From Dermacentor variabilis (Eukaryota; Arthropoda; Arachnida; Ixodida; Ixodidae), in assembly GCF_050947875.1 (NCBI RefSeq), contig NW_027460335.1, forward strand, positions 9,439,928 to 9,503,927: a stretch of 64,000 nucleotides of DNA, written 5' to 3'. Both the position numbers and the translations under genes were made by a program. Shown in pieces: positions 55,420 to 64,000 of this stretch (its first letter is position 1; the number at the start of each line of letters is the position of its first letter). Under the pieces are notes generated by a model. It made no database searches. It saw only the letters and a program-made list of their open reading frames with translations, and was not told the origin of the DNA.

Positions 55420-56380
55420 TGCAGATAGGTAAGTATGTCTTCGCATTACGCATGCGATGATCTATCAAATAAGCTACGGCAGTGCCGTATCTGTATGTAC
55501 TTTTTTGGGTATTTATCTTTCCTACTAGAACCCTGTGAGTTTTAGCCGCTGCTACCACTCACAAGCCCTCGCGGCGTATGTGGAACATCCGTTCTGCCGC
55601 AGGCGTCACGAGTACGTGATCTTTTTGGGTGAAGGCAACTGGTGAATAAACTCACGCATGCTACTTGGAGGCCTAAATATTGACGGATTTGAGACCCTCA
55701 TTATAGAATAAACGAGAAGAAGAGGGTTTAACCGAGGGGCCCAATTTTTTTTCATCATATCATAAGAAGCCAACAAATATTGACACCAAGGACAATGTAG
55801 GAGAAATTAGTTGCACTTAAGAAAAGAACAAAGAAATTATGGATGAATCGAAATGAAACTAGATGAAAAAAGAACTTGCCACAGGTGTGTAACGATCCCA
55901 CGCCTTCACATTACACGTGGGATGCTCCACCAATTGAGCTACCGCGGCGCCGTTTCCCCATGCAGTTTCTTGGTATTTGTGTTTCCTACTAGAACCCTGG
56001 GAGTGTTAGTCAGCGCCACGACTCACAACACTTGGCAGCTGATGTGGAACATCCTTTCTGCCGCAGGCGTCACGAGTACGGGATCATTTTGGGTGAAGCC
56101 AACTGGTCAATAAACCCACGCATGCTACCTGGAGGCATCAATATTGCCGGATTCGAGATCCTCGTTATTTAATAAACGAGGAGAAAGGGGGTTAACCGAG
56201 CGGCCCGATTTTTAATAATCATATCATAAGAAGCCAACAAACATTGACACCTAGGACAGAGAAGGGGTAATTACTTGTTCTTACTAAATAAATTGAAGAA
56301 ATTATGAATTAATCGAAATCTATTTGGATGAAGTAAAAGATAAATTGCGCAAGTGGGGAACGATCCCACGTCTTCCCATC
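55420..56380 (-). repeat. tandem tRNA-derived repeat, about 2 units
   Basis: tRNA-like cores lie at about 55420-55487, 55875-55952 and a truncated 56346-56376. The AGAAGCCA landmarks at 55765 and 56229 are 464 bp apart. The 55875 core reads TAGCTCAATTGGTGGAGC (box A) and GGATCGTT (box B). As in the 53-kb block, the last core is cut within its tRNA part. The units are arranged head to tail. Confidence 0.85.
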
Positions 56381-56519
56381 GATCCCATCGCGTTAGCCAT
56401 CCGCGATGGCCAACGCCCAAGCAAACCACTGTTGGATTGTTGTGACAGGCCTGTTGGATTCCCAAGAGGCCTGTCACAACTTCCTACAGGGAAGAATCGG
56501 AAGACATGCTGCACAAGTC

Positions 56520-57110
56520 GCAGCATAAATACTCACGGAGGGCACTGAGGACATCACCACCCAAGCCATCATCTAGATACCAGGCCACACTCGTGTCTCG
56601 CGCAACCTGCAGGCCGACAGAGAACTCGAGTATTCGCGCATAACCGAGCACTGATCACTCCGGCTGCAGAAGACCCGGACCCTGTTGACCTCGAGTATTC
56701 AGCTTTCGTGAACCGCCAGAGAGAGTCGTTCTCGATACCCACCACCTTATCGAAATTAAAGACAGAGGATGCCACTGCCTGGCGCAGGCTCCAGACAGGC
56801 ACTTACACGAACATACACATATTACATCGCATACACCTCACAGTCTGCAAGGACGAATGCCCGTAATGCGGAGCCGCACCAGCCCTATACCACATTACTT
56901 GGGAGTGAACGCTACGCAAAATAACACACAACGATACGAACACTACCGTGGAACAACGGAAGGCACTGCTGTTCAGCTAGGCTCTCGACGACCAGCTCAA
57001 GCTGATCCAGAGAGCTGAGAAGATTGCAAAAGCCAGCGGAGCCCTGGACTAGGGGCCCCGACTATCAGCGATGATTTTGATAATTCTTTCAATAAAATTG
57101 ATCTATCTTA
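56520..57110 (+). pseudogene. I-like LINE 3' end: RNase H end, zinc finger, 3' UTR
   Basis: Plus-strand readings, with shifts: NLQADRELEYSRITEH, SAFVNRQRESFSIPTT, AWRRLQTGTYTNIHILHRIH, then the CCHC finger CPYCGAAPALYHITWEC and DDQLKLIQRAEKIAKASGAL, ending just before the stop at about 57050. The 3' UTR ends with TTCAATAAAATTGATC, a probable polyadenylation signal. It is the same C-terminal layout as the copy at 17265-17990 (CPDCG...HMLWRCP), on the opposite strand. Confidence 0.83.
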
Positions 57111-57506
57111 GCTATTGAGAGGGAAGCTAGCTAGTATAGTACAGGGGAATGAGGACAGGAGGCGGAGGATGGGTAAAAACAAGGCAGTCGCGAAATAAGT
57201 GAATAATAGCCTTGCCAGTCACGCTCGCAGTTCCCATACAAAAGGGGGTAGGGATGGAAGGCTAGGGAGAAGGTGACGTGAGAGTTCAGGGAAACGCTAC
57301 TACTATAGACACGAGAGCGGTTGCGGGCAAAGGAGACAAATTTATGTTCAATGTACGCTACGCTACATTTCTGCTATTTCTGAAAAATAAACACCATGCA
57401 AACTTCTCAAGCGGGCAAAGCATGCAGAAGCGAAGCCGCAGTAAACCGCACAGTAGGTTGTAGGCGTCACTATGGAAGCGGCGACATGTCAAATCAACAC
57501 TGCTGT
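57111..57506. other. purine-rich unassigned DNA
   Basis: G/A-rich sequence at 57150-57290 with no recognised protein. Confidence 0.35.
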
Positions 57507-57737
57507 ACCCGCCGTGGTAGCTTTGTGGCTATGGAATTTCTCGAGGTCAAGGGCTTGATCCCGACCACGGCAGCTGCATTACGACGCGGACGAAAAAGAA
57601 AAAAACGCTGGTGCACTTAGATTTAGGGGCACGCTTAATAATTGCTCGGTGTCAAAATTGATCAGGAGTCCACCACTACGGCGTGCTTCATAATCTAATT
57701 GAGGGCTTGGCACGTACAACCCAATAATTCAATTAAA
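57507..57737 (+). mobile_element. tRNA-derived SINE (Ruka-like), diverged
   Basis: Head ACCCGCCGTGGTAGCTTTGT, box B-like GGGCTTGATCCC, an A-rich interruption in the middle (AAAAAGAAAAAAACG), GTGCACTTAGATTTAGGGGC, and tail GGCACGTACAACCCAATAAT. It is the most diverged of the SINE copies in this window. Confidence 0.85.
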
Positions 57738-58371
57738 GTTTAATACTTCTGTCACGTTGCGATGTGCTACGGGAGGAAATGAATATGCTCATCCCTCTCA
57801 GAGGTTATGAAGTACGGTGCACAATGACTTCTCAAGCAAACTCCACCCCAGGTGTCCTCTGTGCACTACGCAGATAAACTGCAGTGTATGCAAGCTAGGA
57901 AATGTTTAACATCAACTCACTACTCTCGCATTGGAATAAATGTTGAAGAAATGAAACATTAGACGTCAACATTGCCGCTAATCATCGTACACCAAAGTAA
58001 ACAGTAGAGAAAATTTCGCTTACATCGATTCCCGCAGTGAGTGGGATCAGCATTTTTTTCCACTCCAGACAGGCACTTACTCATGCGCTCGTAATTCACC
58101 TAAACGTTTGTATTGGAGCGGACATGGCGTTCTATTCGCTACTGAGGCGTAACTGTGACAAAAAATATTTTGTCTGACCGAGGAGGTATTCCCCGTGTTC
58201 CGCGATGCGCCCCGCGTGTAACTGCCGGCGCAGGAACGTCTTCCGCAATTCGAACCAGTTGTGCTCCGACTCCGATCTCATATAGTATCCACGGCCAGGA
58301 TCGTCATGTCCGCGTCGCAGATCTGAGGTATATGGAAACGGTGAGAATTCGCATTCACAACAATGTGTTGG
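57738..58371. other. unassigned DNA
   Basis: No gene. GGGCTAGTTGGTG at its right end is shared with 15493 and introduces the palindrome. Confidence 0.35.
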
Positions 58372-58391
58372 CGGGCTAGTTGGTGCGGATC

Positions 58392-58507
58392 CATAAATAC
58401 TTCGTTTAGCGCAAAACAACGGACACAAGAAAAGGTGACAGGACAAGGCGCCTGGTCCTGTCGCCTTTTCTTGTGTCCGTTGTTTTGCGCTAAACGAAGT
58501 ATTTATG
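58392..58507. repeat. 116-bp near-perfect palindrome
   Basis: Two 58-base arms (CATAAATACTTCGTTTAGCG..., centre GGCGCC at 58447-58452) match in inverted orientation with only two mismatches. There is no spacer. A single-arm copy is at 47652-47710. The structure would extrude as a long hairpin. Confidence 0.95.
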
Positions 58508-58559
58508 TGTTCGCATTCACAAGTGCAAGATAACTGTGAAAAGAATCAGCAGCACTAGA

Positions 58560-59045
58560 AAACATGACGCACACTTGCAAACATGTAGTTTAGAGGGCAG
58601 TAGCCCCTCCAACACATGAATGCAGCTTTTGCGCTCACCCTGTGGTGCGATAATGGCAATAATGCTGCCATCAACGCATCCGATGATGCCGGGAACAGCC
58701 TCGCGTCAAAGGAAACCCTCCTTCTCGGCTGCCTTTTCTTCGGACGTATTAGGAAAATGGACCCACTTGCTGCAGAGCCCTGCGTTTACGACAGCCTCAG
58801 CCACGCGTCGCACGCGCTCAGTCACGGTCGACTGCGAGAAACGGATCGTCTCCACGCTCCCGATGGAAGCTCCCGATGGCGAAGAAGCGCCTCGCACGCA
58901 ACATCTTCCACTCCACCAACGGTGTCGTCGCCTCGCCCCGGTTCTAGTTCCCCTCCCAGTTCTTCGCGCTACCGCACGGTTTCCTTCTAGAGTCGAAAAT
59001 GCCGACGAAAATGACCATCCGGCATTTCAAAAGCGTCGTCTGAGC
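58560..59045 (-). pseudogene. PIF/Harbinger transposase fragment
   Basis: Minus-strand readings: MPDGHFRRHFRL, then RFSQSTVTERVRRVAEAVV (helix-turn-helix type region, usual GISQSTVSR), CSKWVHFPNTSEEKAAEKEG, and after a stop REAVPGIIGCVDGSIIAIIA, in which the Asp of VDG is the first catalytic residue of Harbinger DDE nucleases (usual IPGVIGCVDGTHI). FMCWRGYCPLNYMF follows, matching the later RKGYYALN block. At least one stop and a frameshift are present, and the fragment ends near the palindrome. No Myb-like partner gene was seen. Confidence 0.82.
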
Positions 59046-59093
59046 CTCCGTGTCCACCTGGGCCAAGGCGAATAGCCACCGTCTTATTGAGCA

Positions 59094-61420
59094 GTGGGCA
59101 GCAATTATGCCTTTTCGAACGACCCTGCTTCAGGCAGTCCCAGGAGTTTATGCCTTACCCTCCGCATAATGAGTGCGTCAACATCACTTCGGGGTTTCGG
59201 GTTTTCGCTGGTTCCTGACGGCCTTTACAATTTTAAGGTTCTTCCTTTCTGTTTCTGGTCAGTGCCCGCCACATTTCAGCGTCTAATGGATACCGTACTT
59301 TTAGGCCTAAAGTGGCAAACATGCTTTGTCTATCTAGACGACGTCATAGTGTTCTCACCTACATTGGAGGAGCACCTAAGCCGGTTACTTACTGTTCGCC
59401 AAGCCATACGCTCGACTGGCCTGACGCTAAAGCCCGAGAAATATCATTTTGGTTTCAGGGAACTGTGCTTCCTCGGCCACGTCGTCAGTCACGAGGGTAT
59501 ACGACCTGATCCAGCCACAATAGACGCTGTGGCAAAGTTCCCCACACCATCCGACAAGAAGGTAGTGAGGCGCTTCTTGGGGCTGTGCGCCTATTACCGA
59601 CGCTTTGATGGAAATTTTTCATCCATTGCTGCGCCAGTAACACGCCTGACACGCGACGATGTTCCCTTTCTGTGGAGGGAAAATAAGCAAGTAGCATTCA
59701 GCGAACTATGCCATCACCTGCAAACACCTCCTGTTCTTGCGAACTTCGACCAAAATGTCCTACAGCCCTTCACAGTGATGCGAGCAATGTGGGTCTGGGT
59801 GCAGTACTGGTGCAGTGGCAAGACGGCTCCGAGAAACTAATCGCCTACGCTAGTCGAACTCGCTCTCGTACGGAGGAAAACTACTCAACTACCGAGAAGG
59901 AATGCCTTGCCGTCGTGTGGGCGGTTATCAGATTTCGCCCGTATGTGTACGGCCGTTGATTCAAGGTTGTCAGCGATCATCATTCTCTTTGTTGGCTGAC
60001 TAACCTAAAAGACCCATCTGGTGGTCTGGGGCACTGGAGTCTTAGGCTTCAGGAGTTCGACTTTACCATCATTTATAAATCAGGAAAGCGGCATACGGAC
60101 GCCGACTGCCTTTCGTGGTCACCTGTTGAGTCCGCAGGTAACGATGACGTGGACGTGGATGCTGCATTTTTAGGCGTCCTCGACGCCGTCACTATTTCAC
60201 AGGAGCAGCGCCACGACCCAGAGCTGCTCCCACTCATTAATTTCTTGAAAGGTTGAAGTAAAGACGTTCCGCGACTCTATGCCAAGGGACTGCCGTCGCG
60301 TTGTCTCCGGAACGATGTTTTATATAAGAACTTTTCTGCCAGTGGCATCATGTGCCTGCTTGTCGCATTGGCATCACTTCGAAAAGAACTACTAAGAGCA
60401 AGCCACGATGAAACCAGCGCATGTCATCAAGGCTACACGCGAAGATTGTCCCGACTCCAACGGAAGTACTAACGGCCGAAGCTACCCGCTCCTGTAAAAC
60501 GTCCCGTATAAACATGTGCTGACTGCGAAAGACGCGAAGCGCCTCCCGGCAAGCCCACAGGTCTCTTACATCCAGTCGAGGCACTAAGCCCAAGTTATAA
60601 TGGATTTCCTGGGCCCATTTCCATTTTCTACAGCCGGCCCCAGATGGATGATTGTTGCCACCGATTACCTGACGCGCTATGCGGAGAATAATGCTACACA
60701 GCGCGGTACAGCAGCCGAAGCAGCTCATTTTTTCATTGAAAACGTCGCCCTTAGGCACGGTGCCCCAAACTTAGTCATCACAGACAGGGGAACTGCCTTA
60801 ACTGCCGAACTTCTTGACTCGCTTCTCAGGCTTATGGTACAAGCCACCAGAAAACAACCGCTTGTCATCCCCAGACAAACGGACTAACAGAGCGTCTTAA
60901 TAAGACCCTCGCAGATATCCTATGCATGTATGTCGACATAGAACATAGAACTGGGATCAGAGTTTGCCCTACATAACATTCGCCTACAATACCGCTCGAC
61001 AGAAAACTGCTGGAACGACACTGTTCAGCTTGGTCCCTGGTCGCGAAGCCACAACAACGCTGAATGCCATGTTGCCGCACGAGTTTGACGACCTACCAAC
61101 CGACATTGACGAATTTACTCAGCGCGCCGAAGAAGCCAGACAGCTTTTCTGCGTACGTATCTGCATTAAGCAAGACCAAAATTAACAATGGTACGATCTT
61201 CAACATTGGTATGTTTCTACACACCCAGCGACAAAGTATGGGTCTGGATACTCATACCTCGGCGTTGGCTTTTCAAAAAACACCTACGACGGTACTTTGG
61301 GGCGTACGGAGTGATCAGCCGCCTTAGCGACGTGAATCCCGAGGTCGTTCCCGACAGTGACAATAGCTCCAGTCACCGCAAGCACTTACCCGAAGTGGTT
61401 GGTGCATGCGGTACGGATGA
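59094..61420 (+). pseudogene. Ty3/gypsy pol remnant (RT, RNase H, integrase)
   Basis: From about 59195: PDGLYNFKVLPFCFWSVPAT, CFVYLDDVIVFSPTLEEHL (intact YLDD), LKPEKYHFGFRELCFLGHVV, RRFLGLCAYYRRFDGNFSSI; RNase [21 protein letters not shown] and [31 protein letters not shown]; integrase zinc region HDETSACHQG; core MDFLGPFPFSTAG, WMIVATDYLTRYAENN, LVITDRGTALTAEL; and a C-terminal GPY/F-like RRYFGAYGVISRLSDVNPEV. Stops interrupt at about 59957, 60255 and 60885, among others, and frames change. RT motif A and all of gag and protease are missing, probably lost with the left junction near the Harbinger fragment. A GGAGGGACGCAAATG box at about 61548 may be the polypurine tract and LTR start. Confidence 0.88.
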
Positions 61421-61559
61421 AGCCGTACCTGTCGCCGTAACTTTTGCTTTATGTTTGTTCTCGTTTTTTCGTATGTGTGTGACTCTGTCCTGTTGTACTC
61501 TATCCCATTGTCCCAATTAATTTGCGTATAGGAACGATGATTCCTTCGGAGGGACGCAA

Positions 61560-62975
61560 ATGCAGCGCCAGTACTCCTATGACGAAGAGGTCAACGTGTG
61601 TTGGCATAAGCGTTGGTGTGAAGGCGCAGTGAAGAAGTCGCAGTTGCGCTCCGAGGCGGCCCAATGTATACGGCGCATCACGCAGCTAACGTTCGGTAAC
61701 AGCAGCTACGCCATCAACGCACACGTGGCGGCGCCGGAGGGCACGTTGCGGAGGGTCATCCACGGGGTGGACGCGGGGACCTCGCCAGAAGAGCTCAAGG
61801 CGAACCTTAGAGTCCGAACGCAAGGAGTCAAGATCTTAGCAGCCAGGATGCTGGGACGGTCGAGCACGGCGGTCATCAGATTTGAGTGCCCTATAATCCC
61901 GAAGCAAGTACTCTACTACGGTGGAGAGATGTGGTGCTACCCGTACCGCCCGACGAGACAAGTATGCTACCAATGCTGCCAGCAGGGGCATCGGTCGGAC
62001 GTCTGCCCTAATCCGGAGGCCAAGGCCTGCAAGCAATGTGGCTGCCAAAATCCAGCGGAACAACACCAGTGCACACCCAAATGCCTGATATGCGGGGGTG
62101 ACCACGTTGCAGGCACGCGGGACTGCAAGCAACGACTCAAGACGGCAGGCGAGCTGCGAGGAGGTCCCCAGGGACATCAGCAGCAGAGGCACAGCGGCAG
62201 CCGAAGCAGAGGCGGCGCAAGAAGACCGAGGTAGTTCCGAGACGAGGGCCAGGACCAGGGTCAACAAAACTTCAGTGCCTACCGGAGCGGGTCACGGAGC
62301 TAGAGCCGCGGCCGGGGCCGGAGCCAGAGCCCAGGGCCCAACCGGGACGGATCCTATCCACCCCTGGGCGGCACGGGCCAGCAGCACCAGCAAAAACAGC
62401 AAAAGAAGAGCGGCGGCGGCGGCGTTAAGGTGAGCGGGGGGACCGGCCCTCCCAAAACACTTTTTGATCCGCACTCGGGACCACACACTAACAACAACAA
62501 CACGCAGACAGCGGCCGAAAGGCAACTAAGTGAGGAAAACAAAAGTCACAAACGCGAGCTCGAGCTAAGCCGAGAAGAAACGCGGCAACTCAGAAAGAGG
62601 ATAGATGACCTAATTAAAGAAATGCAAGAGCTCAGACGAGCGGGGTACTCGCCAATGAGAACGCCAACGCCACCAGCGCAGGCCGTGGCACCAGTGCAGC
62701 AAAACACAGAAGAGAAAAACTTTAATGATGAAATCAGGAATTTCATGACTAGCGTGCAAAACCAAACGCAACAGAGGCGAAATCAGATGCAACAAACGCA
62801 ACAAAAGATAGCTCTGCAGGACCAGAGCTTCCGTAACTACGTCAAAACTCAAAACACGCAGAAAACCACTAATCACGCCAGGGATAGGCTATACAATGAC
62901 AGGAGATTCGGATCAGAAACGCAAGGTACAAGCAACAACAGTAACAACGCAACATGGCAGGACAAAACCAACTAG
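61560..62975 (+). pseudogene. I-like LINE ORF1 (zinc-knuckle Gag-like), interrupted
   Basis: The Gag-like ORF1 of an I/R1-type LINE binds element RNA. Frame 61560-62234 contains LRRVIHGVDAGTSPEELKAN, VKILAARMLGRSSTAVIRFE and three knuckles: CYQCCQQGHRSDVC (CX2CX4HX4C), CKQCGCQNPAEQHQC, and CLICGGDHVAGTRDC (CX2CX3HX6C). It runs into a TAG-terminated Arg-rich tail. The middle (GPTGTDPIHPW) is in another frame, 62098-62433, and the original frame resumes by 62400-62975 with a coiled-coil-like segment (ELSREETRQLRKRIDDLIKE) and a Gln-rich end. Two compensating small indels around 62150-62420 would explain this. The true start is uncertain: the ATG at 61560 may lie in flanking gypsy sequence, and conserved residues begin only at about 61600. 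Confidence 0.8.
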
Positions 62976-64000
62976 AAGTATGGCAGTGGAACTGCAGAGG
63001 GTACAAGCGCAAGCAAGGACTCCTGCAACAGTTCATATCTACGCGAAAAAATCCACCAGATATAGTCATGCTACAGGAAACCAATAACACCCTCGCGCTC
63101 AGGGGCTACACGTGCCAGGAGAGTGGCCGCACCGCGACCCTCATAAGTAACAAAGTAGTAACCGTAGCGCATAAAGAAATCGAGGACACCCAGATAGAAC
63201 ACGTGATCACGGAGGTGATTACCAAAAAGAAAAGAAAGGCTAGAAGTACCTACATAGTAAACTTGTACAGTCCACCTAAAGAGACAAAAGGAAACTTTAT
63301 TAAACTTTCCGCGGAGGCCAAGAAATTGGCGGGACAAAACACCCTAATCATAGCCGGAGACTATAACGCTAAAAGCCCGCGCTGGGGCTATAAAAAGGAA
63401 GACAAGAAGGGACGAGGCATCTGCACGGTGGCAGAAAACACCGGGTGCGAGCTGCTAACCGATGAAAACCAGCCGACTAGACAGGGAAACAGCGTCAGTC
63501 CAGACACGTGTCCCGACCTAACCTTTATCAGGGGCGCCAAGGAGGCAGAGTGGGAAAACCTGCTCGAGAACCTTGGCAGCGACCACCACATAATAAGAGT
63601 CAGCACGGTGGCACACAATGTCAAGAGGAAAATTGGTACGGCTCGGCTGACGGATTGGGACGCCTTTAGAGCACACTGTCGACAGCTAAAGGGTAACATT
63701 ACCCCTGTAGAAGATTGGAGCCAACAACTCAAGCAAATTCAGGAAATGTACACGCAAGAAGTGCACAGAACCGAACAAACACCGGAGGTAGACAAGCGGC
63801 TCCTCAGGCTCTGGGAGGCTAGACGCGGGCACACCAAGAGACGGAAAAGACAAAAGCTAAATAAGAAGCTAAAGAAGAAGATAGCGGACATCACTAGGCA
63901 GACGGAGGAGTACGTGACGCAGCTGGCCAGACAGGGGTGGCAACAGTTTAGCAACTCGCTGAACGGGACCCTAAGTACGGCCAAAACGTGGCGCATCCTC
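62954..64000 (+). CDS. I-like LINE ORF2, endonuclease domain, runs off the window
   Basis: The ATG at 62954 overlaps the end of ORF1 by 22 nt in a different frame, the usual ORF1/ORF2 arrangement of such LINEs. The frame is open for 349 codons to the last base of the window. Endonuclease motifs are all present: WQWNCRG (Asn), MLQET (catalytic Glu), LYSPP, IIAGDYNAKSPRWG (Asp/Asn; the AKSPRWG extension is typical of the I/R1/jockey groups), TCPDLTFI and GSDHHIIRV (catalytic Asp-His). After about residue 240 a basic linker (RRGHTKRRKRQKLNKKLKKK) leads toward the reverse transcriptase, which lies beyond the window. The endonuclease is the best-preserved LINE coding region here apart from the CR1-like element. 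Related 3' ends lie at 17265 and 56520. Confidence 0.9.
   Translation, partial: MAGQNQLEVWQWNCRGYKRKQGLLQQFISTRKNPPDIVMLQETNNTLALRGYTCQESGRTATLISNKVVTVAHKEIEDTQIEHVITEVITKKKRKARSTYIVNLYSPPKETKGNFIKLSAEAKKLAGQNTLIIAGDYNAKSPRWGYKKEDKKGRGICTVAENTGCELLTDENQPTRQGNSVSPDTCPDLTFIRGAKEAEWENLLENLGSDHHIIRVSTVAHNVKRKIGTARLTDWDAFRAHCRQLKGNITPVEDWSQQLKQIQEMYTQEVHRTEQTPEVDKRLLRLWEARRGHTKRRKRQKLNKKLKKKIADITRQTEEYVTQLARQGWQQFSNSLNGTLSTAKTWRIL

Noticed and set aside
58620..59075. 151- and 124-residue plus frames
   Set aside because: They are antisense to a recognisable Harbinger transposase fragment on the minus strand.

Overview
The window looks like intergenic or intronic chromosome from a hard tick (Ixodidae). 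This is inferred from several tRNA-derived SINE copies of the type common in ixodid ticks (Ruka-like), a 78-bp GC-rich minisatellite, CR1-like, I-like and Penelope-like retroelements, and Ty3/gypsy elements, all in diverged, AT-leaning DNA. I find no convincing host protein-coding gene, no functional tRNA or rRNA gene and no CRISPR array. Almost everything I can name is a transposable element or a tandem repeat.

Layout. 1-5.4 kb: remnants of a gypsy polymerase and of a CR1-like LINE. 5.4-13.0 kb: a decayed Penelope-like element (PLE) split by a full-length CR1-like LINE (5472-11410) and, in its GIY-YIG region, by a SINE (12496-12734). 13.4-14.6 kb: a dispersed repeat interrupted by a terminal-inverted-repeat element. 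16.2-18.7 kb: two LINE 3' ends (minus strand) and a tRNA-derived repeat. 18747-24013: a nearly complete minus-strand gypsy with both LTRs, a primer-site candidate, polypurine tract, gag and pol, disabled by nonsense mutations and frameshifts. 24-41 kb: mostly unassigned AT-rich DNA with LINE pieces, SINEs, a TA-flanked inverted-repeat element, two minisatellites (21 and 63 bp) and a pogo/Tigger transposase relic. 42-50 kb: a badly decayed minus-strand gypsy, a mariner remnant, a LINE 3' end and the 78-bp minisatellite. 50-58.5 kb: SINEs, a tandem tRNA-derived repeat (about 465 bp period), a LINE 3' end and a 116-bp near-perfect palindrome. 58.5-61.5 kb: a PIF/Harbinger transposase fragment and a plus-strand gypsy pol relic. 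61.6-64.0 kb: the front of an I-like LINE with a zinc-knuckle ORF1 and an open endonuclease domain running off the window.

The most interesting object is the CR1-like LINE at 5472-11410. Its 5' end is an array of nine 243-bp units plus a partial tenth. Each unit carries TATATAA about 30 bp upstream of an initiator-like TCAG, and the element's outer 5' end falls one base after that predicted start site. Each unit also carries an ATG 33 nt downstream of the predicted start, in frame through all later units (243 = 3 x 81) into ORF1. A 2A-type ribosome-skipping motif (GDVEVNPGP) lies between this variable leader and the coiled-coil/RNA-binding ORF1 protein. The sequence therefore suggests a retrotransposon whose promoter array is also protein-coding, with a 2A peptide separating the variable leader from a constant ORF1 protein. 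2A-like motifs at the start of LINE ORF1 proteins are already known; the combination with an in-frame promoter-monomer array is the part that may be new.
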